Positions 21,836 through 33,845 are shown, counted from the stretch's first letter. The stretch is DNA of 64,000 bases from Oegoconia quadripuncta (GCA_949316235.1 OX438747.1:25920618-25984617); one strand, 5' to 3'. The notes: generated by a model from the sequence alone, not told the origin. Translations and numbers: made by a program.

Positions 21836-22100
21836 TACAAGGTGAATTAGAAACCATGTAATTTCCATTAACTTGCGATACTACTCTTGATTAAGAACAA
21901 CTTTCCATAAGGAACAATATTGGAATTCGATAAAAAAAAATCGATTACCCATTGAAAGCAGAACCATTCTGGAACCATTTGGTATGGAGTTCCAGCTATT
22001 TTCGGCTGAATTCCGTTATGATTTCTAGTGGAGGATTGTTCGTAATCAAGAGAGGGCTCACCAGTAAACAGAAATTACACGAATTAAATTTCACTCGGTA
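21836..22100. mobile_element. MITE-H, copy 3
   Basis: Ends 'tacaaggtgaatta' and 'aaatttcactcggta' are degenerate TIRs. Subterminal 'ttgattaagaacaactttcc' and 'ggattgttcgtaatcaagag' are inverted as in copy 1. Confidence 0.6.
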
Positions 22101-22204
22101 TAACAAAGACGCACAAACAATATGATTCGATCCTCCAGTGATTCAGCTTCAGGGCCGCACACTTTCAATTGCACTAATGGTACAAAAGAGAATAATAAAT
22201 TAAA

Positions 22205-22365
22205 CATTTTTAAATTAGGAGTGTTATAAGTTTGACCACTATGTATGTGTTTGTCTGTGCAACCGTAGCTCTCAAACGGGTGTACCGATTTGGATGCGGT
22301 TTTTTATTTGAAAGCAGATTCTCTAGCGGTGATTCTGAGACTTGACTCATTTTATGTCTGTGTCT
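22205..22365 (+). repeat. Repeat D, 5' part
   Basis: 'aggagtgttataagtttgac' followed by 'gtagctctcaaacgggtgta' and 'ttgaaagcagattctctagc' match the start of the copy at 3008. Confidence 0.55.
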
Positions 22366-22692
22366 AGATATCGCTCCTCTCACCTTCTATTTGTAAGCAT
22401 AATATATTCATTACTTTACAAAGTTAATGCTATTAACTATAATACCTAAGTAATTGTGAATTAGGTACTTTATCAGTAAACTCGACGTCACACGGACAAT
22501 GGCATCGAATGACGAACGTACAGACAGACAGCACAAAGGGGATCGATCACGTGACTCATTTCTCGGTACAATTAATAAATGTTATTTGCAAGTAGTCGAT
22601 AACAAATATATATTGGGAATATTTTAACGACGCAATACACGTTCTTATTGCAAATACGATGCGGTACTGTTTCATAGGAATTATTTAAAGAA
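22366..22692. other. No feature seen
   Basis: Unique; includes a CACGTGACTCAT motif (E-box next to an AP-1-like site) at about 22549. Confidence 0.25.
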
Positions 22693-23030
22693 TTTTTTAT
22701 GTTCAAAGGGTTAGTACTTGACTTAGATCACAACGTTAAGTGAAGATGAGAACCTAACAATGCTATCAACATTGCTCCTCGACGGCGGACTTAAGCCCTT
22801 ATTTCAGAATGTTGCTTAAGCGCAGATTTGTGCTTGAATATAGTTAGAGATGCCGCTTTACAAATTACATAAAGCTGGCCCATTTTAACTGTCCTCAAAC
22901 GGAGATCTCTGCTTGAGTAACATTCTGTAATACGGGCCTTAGATTAGATGGTGGTAGCTCATCAGGCCGACATTTAAAAATCTCCTAACACCCCCCAAAC
23001 CGAGCACTACCAGTGAGCCACGGAGGCGGT
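22693..23030 (-). mobile_element. SINE-C carrying a nested MITE
   Basis: SINE-C from 'ttatgttcaaagggttag' to 'gagccacggaggcggt', diverged and with the B-box region deleted. It is interrupted at 22794-22938 by a TIR element that duplicated the SINE's TTA. Confidence 0.75.
22794..22938. mobile_element. 145-bp MITE with TTA target duplication
   Basis: Left end 'agcccttatttcagaatg' and the complement of the right end 'ggcccgtattacagaatg' match at 15 of 18 positions, and similarity continues to about 33 bp. TTA flanks both sides (22791-22793, 22939-22941). The uninterrupted SINE-C reads 'acttagataag' here. Three-base TWA duplications are typical of the PIF/Harbinger superfamily. Confidence 0.75.
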
Positions 23031-23170
23031 TGCTGATGAGCAGGGGAAGGCCCCACCACTCATGGTCTCTGGCCGTATAGGGGAGGAATTATGACCCTGA
23101 TTCATCACGTATAATACTCCTCCTATGTGTGTTAGGATTTTGTTATAAACTTTGGCATGTAATTGTCCCA

Positions 23171-23503
23171 ATTTTTTTTATGCACAATGAGTTAGCATTT
23201 GACCTCAATCACAACTGATGTTAAGTGAAGATGAGGTCGAAGGTTAAACGTACTGACCCGGAAACCCGATCTTATTTGGAGGACTGGCTATCTTATCTCT
23301 GACAACCGAAACCCAATTATGCTTTACCATTGCTGTTTGGCGGCATACTTAGATAAGATGGTGGTAGATAACCAGGCGGACATTTAAAATGCCCTTCCAC
23401 CAACCAAACCGAGTACTAAACATGTACCCCACTGTCGACCGAACCCGCGACCTCCGAATCTTAAACCCTATGTTGTTTACATTGAGCTTGAGCTTGAGGC
23501 GGT
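23171..23503 (-). mobile_element. SINE-C, full-length
   Basis: Complete from the T-run to the head 'gaggcggtcgg', with a small 'gagctt' duplication in the head and B-box mutations ('gaccgaacccgcg'). Confidence 0.8.
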
Positions 23504-24720
23504 CGGTAGGTTATTAGATTTATTATTGATATTTCGCAGCCTCAGCTCTGTGCTGAGCTCGAAGGATGGATCCGCCTTTAATTTCTTCCTCAACCAGTCA
23601 CTTTCTTGAAGTCGTTCTTTATAAGTGCAGACTGGAAAACGAGCAATGATACTTCACAGTTTTTGCAACGTTTTGCTACTGATATTTCACGTAAAATTGC
23701 TATATATTTAACTAAATTAAATCGTAAATTATACCTAGTGGTAACAGAATACATAATAGCTAGTGGGTAACAGACATTGCGCATAGGACCACCATCGAAC
23801 GCGCAAATACCTTGGTCCAAGCATTCTTTTGTTTCGTCGCCTTTTGTTCACGGGCCCGTCGTCGTGGAATTTGCGTCAACAGCGCGTGTGTCACCGAGCC
23901 CTTTTAGTGGCGACCCTCGAGTTGCGTCACCGTCGCCTTACAAATGAGGCGGCAGAAAAAAGGCGAGATGCCGCGATAGGCGCCGCCGGTAGTGTAATGT
24001 TGCCAGGTGGCTCGACTTACCCGATTCTCAGAATGTTAAGAAATTAATCTCAAGACATCTAGTCTCGAGCTTTACTCTGAAAATCGGTTAAGTCAAGCAA
24101 TAGGTATATTGTCTTTGTATAATGTATAATTTTATTTTTGAAACTTCTGATTCTTCTAATAGCGAAAGTTCGATTCATAATATTGTGCCTGTAGTGTTGC
24201 CAGCATAACACTAAGGAGGGGTTGCGCAGCTCGACTGCGACAAGGAGATCGTTATCATCGGCTACCGGCTGCACTGCAACCACCAACTACCTCATATTAA
24301 TAATTCAAATATAATAAACTCCAGCGATCAATCCGACCAGTATCGCCCGTCCTCCTCACAACCGACAGCGATCAGGTTAGCGGGAGCGGGACAGTGCACC
24401 TTGTGTTTGTTGGCTATTAATAACAGAAAAACAAGCCGATCGGAGTGGATTAACACATTAACAGGTCCGCCGTCGCCCGAATAAAAGCATTCCGGGCATG
24501 TGTCGGCGCTCTGAGAGGAAAAAATTCGGTGACAGCGGCGCGGGGTCAATTAGTAGGGCTTGTAGCGCGGGGGGCGGGGAGGGGAGGGGGGTTGTTAACG
24601 TCATCCCTCCATTACCGCGGGATAAGTTACTGCTCGTTAGGAGTCGAGCCTTTTGGCACTAGTGGCGCTAACATAGCCGGAGACGCGTGTGACGTCAGAT
24701 AGGGAGGTAATCATTGACGG
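23504..24720. other. Unique stretch with GC-rich patches
   Basis: No gene recognised. GC-rich unique patches at about 23820-24050 and 24340-24720; the latter carries a CRE palindrome TGACGTCA at 24690-24697 and GATAAG/GATAAC sites. Confidence 0.3.
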
Positions 24721-25491
24721 GATAACAAGAAACCAGAAGTGATCTCTGAGTCGGTAAACGAGCCTGATTCGGAATTTGATAAGGCGATAGCTTTGTAGCT
24801 TCAAAAAGCTAGCATTGTTTTTCGCGGGGAAGCGTTGGTGGGCTAAACAAGATTCGCCAGCCCCACTTTAGATCTATTTGGAAGTTTTATTTGAAAAGAT
24901 ATCTTTGTATCTTTTTGCGTACACTTCATTTCAAGCGTCATGAACATTTTATCACAATATGAAAGCTACAGCAAATAAAAAGAGCAGCACCTTTAAAGAC
25001 AAAAGTGTTTATGGGATTTTGAAGATTTAAGTAGGTACATCAAGGTGCATGTAAGATGTACAATTGAGTTGAAGAGTGAAGGTGATCTATCAGAATCATA
25101 GTATGTATAAGATAGGTGAAGAAACAAATAGCAACTTTTGGAGTAATTGTTACGATATGGAAACAAAAAATGCCTTCATTAATTTTTTTCTCTTATTAGC
25201 TAAGTTTGTATATTGTATTCAAAATATTATGATTCGCAGGCGCAGCACGTCGATGCGCAGCAAATGCGCTTTCAATGAGGCAACACTCTTATGTAAGTGT
25301 TTATGAGATCAACGGATTTATTCACTTGAACATGATATCATCACTAATTCTCATTTGCCACCGCAGTTGTACGACCCGAGCGAACTGATAATTCAATTAA
25401 AATAACTACAATAGTGATTGAGGGGCGAGACGATGGTGTTACGCTTACGAGAGGTGCAGTCACACAAACATCTGAATCATCGCAATATCTA
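24721..25491. other. No feature seen
   Basis: AT-rich, nothing recognised. Confidence 0.3.
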
Positions 25492-25632
25492 TCATCCTAC
25501 AACCTTTACCTTCAAGAGCAGAATGAATAGGCATTTACTGGGATCGCGTGCTTCATCTTCGACCACATCGTCACTTTCCATCAGGTGAGATTGTGGTCAA
25601 ACGCGAATCCAGTCAATCATAAAAAAAAAATA
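25492..25632 (+). mobile_element. LINE-E 3' end, truncated
   Basis: Starts at the segment encoding SYNL ('tcctacaacctttaccttca') and runs through 'ttccatcaggtgagattgtg' to an A-rich end. Several frame breaks. Confidence 0.7.
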
Positions 25633-26050
25633 TCTGCTCCGGGAAATTGGAGTTTTTTTTCTTCGTTAATCATATGTACCAATTCCTACCATTTTCAAAG
25701 CTATATCCAAATTTGTTTGTAATTTGGAAAATGGAATATTATTTCAAGGTTTCACATGATTTTTTTTTTAATTTCTGGGCTAAATCACATAATAAAAAAA
25801 ATTTGAACAGAGCTCTTTTCATGTGATTTCCATAACCATTTCTTAGATTCGCTGAAACTTTTATAAAGCCGTTACTTTTGAAAATTAACGCTGCCTATAC
25901 TTAACTGAATGTTATCCGATAATACACACAAAGTTTAGCTAAATTTGGATTTGCCGTTCCCAAAAAAAAAATCAAAAATGTTTGTATGGAGAAAACAGTA
26001 TTAATTAAATTCTTCAGACAAAACGCCAATTTCATAGGTAAGGACCTAAT
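25633..26050. mobile_element. MITE-G, copy 1
   Basis: 'gaaattggagttttttttc' at 25644 and 'gccaatttcataggtaagg' at 26026 are the inverted ends; the left end is eroded. The interior shares 'tttgtatggagaaaacagt' with the copies at 43494, 48105 and 63501. Confidence 0.75.
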
Positions 26051-26454
26051 ATTATGATTTTCTATATTGCTAAAACTGCAGTAGGTAAGTTTTACAGAAC
26101 GCTGGAGTTCCAGTGTGGAGTCTGTATGGAAATGTTAATTGGGATATACATGCAGGCCATGCATCTACATGTATATGCATTGAAATAGAGTGGCTGGAGG
26201 AACTTATTACTGGTTGAGTTGATGACGGAGGTGTAATAAATGCAGTACATAATAAGAGACAATGAGAAAAAGGGCTTTCTTTCAACAACACTTTAAAAAG
26301 GTTTAGCCACATCGTTAATGTCATAATTAACGGAGTACTAATACACGCGCTATTAAACGCGACTATCCGAAGGGCTGTGGGCCTTTATATTGCAGCCAAG
26401 TTATTACAATCTAACTCACCAACTGCTGTTATAGACGGAGCTATTATTTAAACA
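26051..26454. other. No feature seen
   Basis: Nothing recognised. Confidence 0.3.
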
Positions 26455-26680
26455 AAATTATGGAGATAAGCGTCGGCGACTTTCTTGCTGCGGCGGGAAT
26501 TCATCAGCGGATCGATTTAATTGCGCCGGCGGAGTGCGGTAGGGGGAGGCGGAGGGGTAAGGAGGGAGGAGGGGGGAACACGGAAAGGCTTTCGAGGCGG
26601 CGCTTCACAGGGCGCGCGCCGCCGCCGCTGGGTCGCCGACACATCCACGAGCGGCAGCGGTAATATGTCGTGTATTCTAG
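26455..26680. promoter_or_regulatory. GC-rich unique block
   Basis: G-rich plus strand (runs of GGAGG) after 'gctattatttaaacaaaatt', which contains a forkhead-type AAACAAA at 26448. Frames on both strands are composition artefacts. Confidence 0.3.
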
Positions 26681-27539
26681 ATGGTAGTGATTGGGCACCG
26701 TTTGCCTATTCACGCTACTGTACAAATTACGTTAATTACTATATATTAGTTTGTTCCTGTTAAATGTAATCTAGTTTCCTTTAGTTTGTTAGTTTTAGTA
26801 AACAAATTGACTTATCGTATTATTATTTTATTTTTTTCATCGATAATTAAATCCAACCATATCGCAGTGGGTACACGGGTAAACAGGAATTACCCCTACA
26901 CCCACCGGTGGGTGAAGCCAAGCACGGGTCGCGGGGGGTTCTGCGATGGTAAAACTGAAAAGGACAAGGAGCATGCCCTTTGGCAGTGTCTTTTGTTCGT
27001 ACAAATGCTGGGGGATTTACTATAACATTTGGATCAATACACCACGGAGATAGCGAACTTCATCAAATTCAGAAGATACAAATGGCACAAAAAACATCTG
27101 AAAATGCTTTTATAGAGTGGATTACTGCTTAAAACAAGTTACAGATATATCTCTCAAGATTGGACCCGTAAAACCAGGATCGTTGATGGGACATTAGAAG
27201 TAGCGGCTTACCGTACCATTATGCATTTTCAGTCACTGGATCCGCAGTGCACACCTACAAAGGTATCATAAACGAATGAGCGTAATTTCCTGACACTGCA
27301 GGTAACTCTCCTGTAAGCCGGAGTAACAGTGGTACGCCATACGATGCTTATTGACGTCTATGATATATTCAGTGTCCTACATAGCTAATGTACACTATGC
27401 TGTGCCAGACTGAATAAAGGATTAAAGATATGGAATAGGAAGTGTAGCAAGATCCATGGGACCATCCGTTTCCAATAAACATCTTTGGAAGAAGGTCTAT
27501 TTTCTGCTCAGATGACTTAAGAAGTAGAAGATGATGAAG
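26681..27539. other. No clear feature; possible LINE remnant
   Basis: Plus-strand frame at about 26930-27030 reads FCDGKTEKDKEHALWQCLLF, a C-x-x-H-x-x-x-x-C spacing loosely like the end of some LINE ORFs. Too weak to call. Confidence 0.2.
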
Positions 27540-27720
27540 CTTGACCCCTTGCTATTGCCCTTGCCAAGGGTAGCGTCACTTTGATCGGTGCTTGGTCAAG
27601 TCTGATCACACTTGACGCTAAGTAGTCGGACAGCACGACACGCTCCCGCTCTCGCTCGCACTGTGCACCCGCCTGTCATCTAAGACGGCGGCGGCGGCTC
27701 AGAGCACAGCAACGATAGAT
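27540..27720. promoter_or_regulatory. GC-rich unique patch
   Basis: Contains 'ctcccgctctcgctcgcac' (GAGA-type) and a GGC trinucleotide run near 27690. Possible regulatory DNA. Confidence 0.25.
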
Positions 27721-29399
27721 CTTAACAATACAAGGCATTATGCTAAATTACTTACTTTATTGATATGATTTCCAGACGTATTTTGATAGAAACGTTTGAT
27801 TAATTTTAGACTTACTATAATTTACTACAAAGTTCGCAGATAGTTCTAAATTGCACAACTAAATACAGGCATCGTTTAGACTAGCTTACCGCATTGTTGT
27901 GGTGATTGTGGCGTTCAGCCAGCGTATTCATAGACTGATGATGTAACCAATAAAAATAGCATTGGAGTAATAAAATAAAGTGACGGACGGCTTTGAATGT
28001 AATTTATCTTTCAAGGTCGGGTTAACATGGTTGTGATCGCAAGAAAGTCGAGTAGGTAGATTGCCATAAATTATTTATTGGTAGTTTTAGTGTTTCTAGA
28101 AAAGTTCGGTGAGGTCAGAGCTACAATGATGAGATGAATATCGTCAGAGCGTTAACTCAGGTCGGTCCCTTAACTTCGTTAATCAAAACGGAATACCGAA
28201 TTCTACTGCGCTACAAGTGCTTTCGCACGATTAACAATATTTAATTAAATACACAGTATGAATTAACTTGTCTCACTCAAAGGATTCTTAACACGTTCCC
28301 GGATACTGAACCAGACACAATAGAAGTTTTATTGTTATCAACGTGTTTCTTTAAGGGTTCCTTACACATCTGTATATAGTTCAGCAGACATCTTCTGCTT
28401 AATCTGTCTCCGACTTTTGATTCAGTTATGATCTCACGTAGGTACAGACAATTATTTATATGCTCAGTCAGGATTGGTCTTGTGTGATTTCGGCACTCAA
28501 ATAGAATAGAACCAACCCTTCTCTTCCCGTCGGTGTTGTAAATGGTGACTAAGCCATACTAAAAGTGTTGTATTTTTCTAGGACTATTGAACCCAAATTA
28601 TATTAGATATACACAATAACTGTTACTTAACGAGTTCCATGTTACTCAGTTTCAGATGTATAGATTGAGGAGCCACTTTTACATTGATATAATTCGTGAT
28701 ATATTTTGCTGCAAAATAAGAGTGAGAGCTGCACTTTAAAATCTTTTGTCTTTTCAACCCGTACAGACATCAAAATTGAATTATTTTGAACTTTGTTTAT
28801 GAACGAGAGGGGGCCCCGGGTCGCGCGACTATTTGCGCCTACAGAAGAGTTCAACGCGCGCCTAATTCTCTCTGCCAGCATAATATGGCATTGAGTCTTG
28901 ATATTTTCCATCTAGTCATATATTCACTATGTTATTTATTTTGTATAGTGCTTTATATTTATTTAACTAAAAATAATAATTACATACCTGAATTTATAAG
29001 TAAGAAGTAACACGGCTTCGTGTAATATAGTGACGTTAAGTTGAGAGATTTCCTACCTAGTATTTACTTATACAGATTAGAAAACAAGTAAATTCTAACA
29101 ACTCTCATAGGAAATTTTTGAAGTAAGACGTCAAGCAATATATATGTCACCAACAGCCCCCACAGTCTCGGTATACCACGCGGACCTAAAGCGCATTGGT
29201 GGATTTGCGTTGGACTAGCGGTCACCTTGATAGTCTGTATTTTACCGAGAATAGCGAATATGCCACGAGTGCTTCTATAATATGTACGAGACATGTAGTC
29301 CACTTTTATACATTTTTGAATGGCTTTGTTTCCAAGAGCCAAAGTTGGACTTCATATATCTATGCCTAATAATAATTAAAATTAATCAACTGCGTCAGC
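27721..29399. other. Mostly featureless stretch
   Basis: No gene or repeat recognised. One GC-rich spot at 28795-28875. Confidence 0.25.
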
Positions 29400-29600
29400 C
29401 TCATCGCCTCAGTATACCAGCGCAGGCGACGGCGACGACGTGACCTTTTATTTTGAATGCCTTGTCTCTTATGTAATACTCCCAGCATTTCATAGTTATT
29501 AATGATAATTAATGTAATTGTAGATCAAAGATTGATTGCGGTTCGCCAGACAACCCTGCGCCTGCGCGCTGAGGTCACTCGCTGGCATTTAGTATTAAAA
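29400..29600. promoter_or_regulatory. Candidate enhancer with TCF, Runt and homeodomain sites
   Basis: Clustered ATTA/TAAT cores at 29498-29520 are followed directly by AGATCAAAG (TCF/LEF consensus, 29522-29530) and TGCGGTT (Runt consensus, 29537-29543), between two GC-rich shoulders. This is the densest developmental-type site cluster I found. Confidence 0.4.
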
Positions 29601-29786
29601 CAAAAGTTTCAATAAAATATGGTACGTGGGTAGGTATAAAAAAAGTTGCCAACTTTGCTGGAACCGAGATAAATCCCTCATTTTATCCCTTATACATCTG
29701 TATAGAGCTCACCACAATTTATTTGTTAAATTATTGTTGACACACGTAGTTAGTACACCACTATCCCCCTCGTCCTCACCGTGTCG

Positions 29787-30477
29787 TACAGGGTGGGTCA
29801 AACGAACGGGTCTCGGCAGAAAGTACCCTAAGTATCAAAGATATAATATTTTGTTAAATGATAATGATCAAACCTTATTTTACTTTTAGGGTTCCGTACC
29901 CGAATTACTAAGTATTACTAACCTTACGCCATTCGATCGTCTGTCCGTCTCCTACAGGGTCTGCAGATTTAGCAGTAATACTAATATTTTCAGCTTATAA
30001 GTGTTACTTGCTATGGCTTCTAAAATGGCAAATAATAAAAAAATTAAACTCATATACCTACTCCTACATAAAAATTGCGTTTTCTCTCAACGTATTTTTT
30101 TCTGCTGTATCCTAAATAAAAATACACACAAGTTTAGAAACTTAGTTAGCTAGAGCGCATACTCTGTAGTGAAACGGACAATAAATAAAAACAGGTAATA
30201 TAATAAGCTTTTTTATATATGCAACGGGTATCATAAGATAGATGAAGCATTTGTTTCACATACCTTTCACTTTTAGGCAAAAAGGTTAGCGCGTTGACCT
30301 CAATCACAAAGTAATCTGGACTAGCCGTAAATAAAACTGACGGGATCATATGCAAGTGGTATTTACCGTAGAAATAAATACCTCTCATAAAAGTTTCCAT
30401 GTAGCAACAATGTTAACATTTGCGTATCTACTATCTCTGCGTATTCTCCGAAATCTGTTCGTTTGACGCACCCTGTA
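29787..30477. mobile_element. 691-bp TIR element I
   Basis: Left end 'tacagggtgggtcaaacgaa' and the complement of the right end 'tacagggtgcgtcaaacgaa' differ at one of 20 bases. TATA/GTA flanks suggest a TA-type duplication. The interior holds a fragment of repeat M ('agggttccgtacccgaatta', 29888) and no transposase frame, so it is non-autonomous. Confidence 0.65.
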
Positions 30478-30762
30478 TACCTACTTATTTGCCGCCTCCT
30501 GAACCGGAAACCTCGCTCTACAAGTAATTAATGAGGCACTACGTTATAAAAAAGAACTTTATTATTGCTTCAGTTAACGTGCGCCGAGGGACGAGTGAAT
30601 TATAAAATGTAATGTTGTATGAAATACTGTTTCTCCTCCCGTGTCCACTCGTTAATACGAAATCAAAAACCGTTGGAGATGTCAGAAAAAAAATCTAGTA
30701 AATTTCAACATAATGTTAATGAAATTCCATGTTTTATTATATGTAAATTTGGATACATTAAC

Positions 30763-30974
30763 CGGGTTCGAATCCCGCTAGGGGCATTATGTTTGTATGA
30801 TGAATGTGTTCCCGAGTCATGGATGTTTTTCATTTACATACGAGTACATATGTATTTATTTATAAAAAAAATGTATTTGTGTAGTTTATCAAGTAGGTAT
30901 CTATGATACAAGCCTAGTTGCTTAGTGTGGAACTAGATGGCGCTGTTTGTATGTGCAAAGATATTTATTTATTA
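30763..30974 (+). mobile_element. SINE-A, 5'-truncated
   Basis: Begins inside the B-box ('cgggttcgaatcccgctagg') and runs to the tail; the A-box half is missing. Confidence 0.85.
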
Positions 30975-31439
30975 GTTATATACCAATTCCTTTTTCATAT
31001 CGACGCACTTCGGGAAATTCATAAACCTTTAACCCCATTACGCGAATTCTCAGCCTGTTAGATTTAAAAATTGCTTTATTGTCAAAATCACGATGGCGAT
31101 TTAATTAGAAAAGGCTGTCGAAATTACACGGGAAAATACTAGAATAAAAAAATAGTTTGTAAAAAAAGTATTTTATACAACATTCATGCTGTCTATTGGG
31201 AAATGTGAAAATAGCACCCCTGTTATAATGAACCCCATTACTTGATAGCTACTTACGTCATCCGTATCAACTGCTGCAAAAGAATGTATATAAAAAAATT
31301 ATATTGTTGTATTTCTGCACTAATATTATGTAGATTTAACCTCCAACTAAACAGCTGCTGTGTATGAACACCATGAAAATGGTGTGTAAAATGACAATTA
31401 ATCAAAATTGCACTCTGACCTAATACGGAGCCTTAAAGT
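30975..31439. other. No feature seen
   Basis: AT-rich, nothing recognised. Confidence 0.3.
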
Positions 31440-31870
31440 TTTTAGGACTGGCAAATTTCGGAGCCATTGTCCAAACCGCACGCGCCGGGGCCAAAGTGTC
31501 GCGTCGCGTAACGTGTCGGGCGACAGTGTGACAGGCGGGGTTGGCTAATGTTTGGGGGACAGTGACAGAGATTACCCCTCGTCGGTAGAGAGAGAAGGAC
31601 GCACGCATAACAAATAATCCCACTATAAATAACCCGGCTCCTAATGCACGGGGGCGCCATGGTTTTTTACCTCGCCGCGGCCGACTCGACTTGGTACTTG
31701 ACTGTTGAATAGTGCTGATAACGGACAGATTAATGCGTTCGACCCAATGACAATACCTAAATGGATTAGCCGAATGCTACGTGAGAGCACTTTAATTGAA
31801 TATTCTAAGTCAAAGCACGGCAGCCCTGTTTGATGACCAATCATGGTGATTGGAGCGGGACGGGCAAGAA
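31440..31870. promoter_or_regulatory. GC-rich block with CCAAT palindrome
   Basis: Unique GC-rich DNA. At 31837-31853 a perfect palindrome CCAATCA-TGG-TGATTGG presents two inverted CCAAT boxes next to GAGCGGGACGGGC (Sp1/KLF-like). Promoter-like motif content without an identified transcript. Confidence 0.35.
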
Positions 31871-32872
31871 ACAGAGATTCTTAAATAATTACTGGTATTA
31901 TGGGAAGAAAACATCGTGGGGAAGTAAATATATAGGAGAGTTCGCGGTGTAGGCGTCTAGTTATATAAAGAAGATATATGGGTTCTCATTAATCACGAAT
32001 TAAAAAATACGAGTATATCTTCAATCGTGATTTCTGTATGAATGTCGCTGCTTCCTCTGTCTGAGTCGCATACTATTATACTTTATTACAAGAACGTCCG
32101 CCAATCAGTACACTAGTTTGCATGACTTATGTGATTTACATATTTGTGACGGATGGGTGATCCGCGAATACTAATCCTCCTGAAGTTAAAGAGCCCTTTA
32201 AATATCATTCTTAAATATTATTCTGAAACAATAAACTCATTCGTTGACCATGGTCGGTTGGGCGCGGTGACGTCATAAGTATCTAATAAGTTATTTATTA
32301 TTCAAACGCGCGGTTTGATTTGGTTGTATGTTGGGAACGTATCTAGGTATTTTGATTGAGTGACTCTGAAGAACAAAAAAATATTTAATTGATTAAAAGT
32401 TATCAATAGAACTATTTCACGAGTTCTTTCTTTGAACTTATGTGGCCTGTGTCGAAAAGTAAAGAATCACGTTTTTTTGTAAAGTTTGTCCTTTTGAACA
32501 GGCAAAGATGGAAATCCCGTACAAGAAATCAATTGTTTAACTCGTTCGGAAAAACACACCGATAATCGTGAACTTCTCCACGACATAGAGAAATTGATGA
32601 GGAACAGAAAAATACTAGAAGAATATCGGAAAAATAATTATACAAAATAATATCAAAATTACACCAATACCCAGCTTTCATGGCATTTAGTAGAAGATTA
32701 TTCACTGATATTGCTATTTGTTCTAGTTAAGCATGATTGCTATTCTCTAGGATAAAACGATAATACTTTTATTGTGGAGGAATGAATAAACCATTTATTT
32801 ATTTTGTGATACATATTGTGGCTATTCTACAAACCGGTTTCTTACGAAGGAAAGACATACATAATGCCTACA
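31871..32872. other. No gene seen; one CRE-bearing patch
   Basis: A short GC-rich patch at 32225-32340 contains TGACGTCA at 32268-32275. The rest is AT-rich and unassigned. Confidence 0.3.
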
Positions 32873-33139
32873 TACAGGGTGTAACGGTTAAGTGTAGTCA
32901 TATTTTAAGGGCTTGTTCTACCCATCAATACGAACAACTTTTACTATGGGGGCAACTTCGAAATCGCGAAAAAAAAATCAGCTGTTTCATACATTGCATC
33001 GGGAGGTTATTGAAATTTTCTATGGAACAGCTCATTTTTTTTTCGCGATTTCGAAGTTGCCCCCATAGTAAAAGTTGTTCGTATTGATGGGTAGAACAAG
33101 CCCTTAAAATATGACTACACTTAACCGTTACACGGTGTA
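32873..33139. mobile_element. Near-perfect foldback element
   Basis: Left arm 32873-32990 and right arm 33022-33139 are inverted copies of about 118 bp with only four mismatches by eye, around a 31-bp spacer. Ends read 'tacagggtgtaacgg' and the complement of 'ccgttacacggtgta', with TA beside them. No coding capacity. A transcript would fold into a long double strand. Confidence 0.85.
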
Positions 33140-33164
33140 TATTACGTTAAGTTTCTGTGAGTTG

Positions 33165-33330
33165 GATGCCGCCCGCGCCGTTTATAAGTTGTGTATGTGA
33201 ATAAAGATTTAAACATCAAGTGATGTCGGTCGCGCTGCAGATCGCGTCTCGACGAGAAGGTCCAGCGCAAAGTGCGAAATGTTCCCGTACCGACCCGCCC
33301 CCGCCACCGCCTCCGCCCGTTCCTTACACC
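33165..33330. promoter_or_regulatory. GC-rich unique patch
   Basis: CG-rich with 'ccgtttataagttgtg' (Abd-B/TATA-like) at its start. Unassigned; regulatory role inferred. Confidence 0.25.
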
Positions 33331-33571
33331 TTCACATAACAATGTGCCCCTGGTATTGCTGGTTGGCTGGCACGGTCTATAGGCTTCTCTCTTATCTTCA
33401 TAACTAGGGCAATAAAACGATCCCAAGATTGTGGTCTAACTTGAGTATCAGTACTATTATTTTTCATACTTATACTGTGTCAACTTAAGTCGATCTCAAT
33501 CATGAGATTGCAATATGAGCATAGATCTTGCCGATTTACAAATTTGTAGTAGTAATGATGAATATGGATGT

Positions 33572-33845
33572 CGTTGGAAAGGAAGAGGAAGACCACGGAA
33601 AAGATGGATATTGTGTGAGGGGTGATATGAACGAAACGAAATGATGAAGTAACGGTTGACACAGGAGATTGGAAGAAAAAGACGTACTGCGCCGACGCCA
33701 AATAAATTGGGAGTAGGGCAAGATGATGGTGACTGTCACCGGATGCAATTGAGAAGGACGCGCAAGGCGAATGTATTCTTCTTGTTTTCTTATATTTGGA
33801 TGGCAAAGGAAGTCGGAGCAATTCTTACGATGAGTTGTTGACTTG
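33572..33845 (+). pseudogene. LINE-V ORF C-terminus and 3' UTR
   Basis: Frames read KGRGRPRKRWILC and, after two shifts, DWKKKTYCADAK then stop at about 33704. The GRGRPRKRW...W(K)KKT.CADP pattern ends many RTE-like LINE ORFs. The following UTR ('attgggagtagggcaagatg', 'gacgcgcaaggcgaatg') matches the complement at 38606-38755. Dead fragment. Confidence 0.6.

Noticed and set aside
26925..27030. Possible zinc-knuckle end of an R1-like LINE
   Set aside because: Cysteine/histidine spacing is only loosely similar and neighbours do not support it.
32782..33087. 101-codon frame
   Set aside because: It is produced by reading through the foldback element; the two arms cannot be a protein gene.
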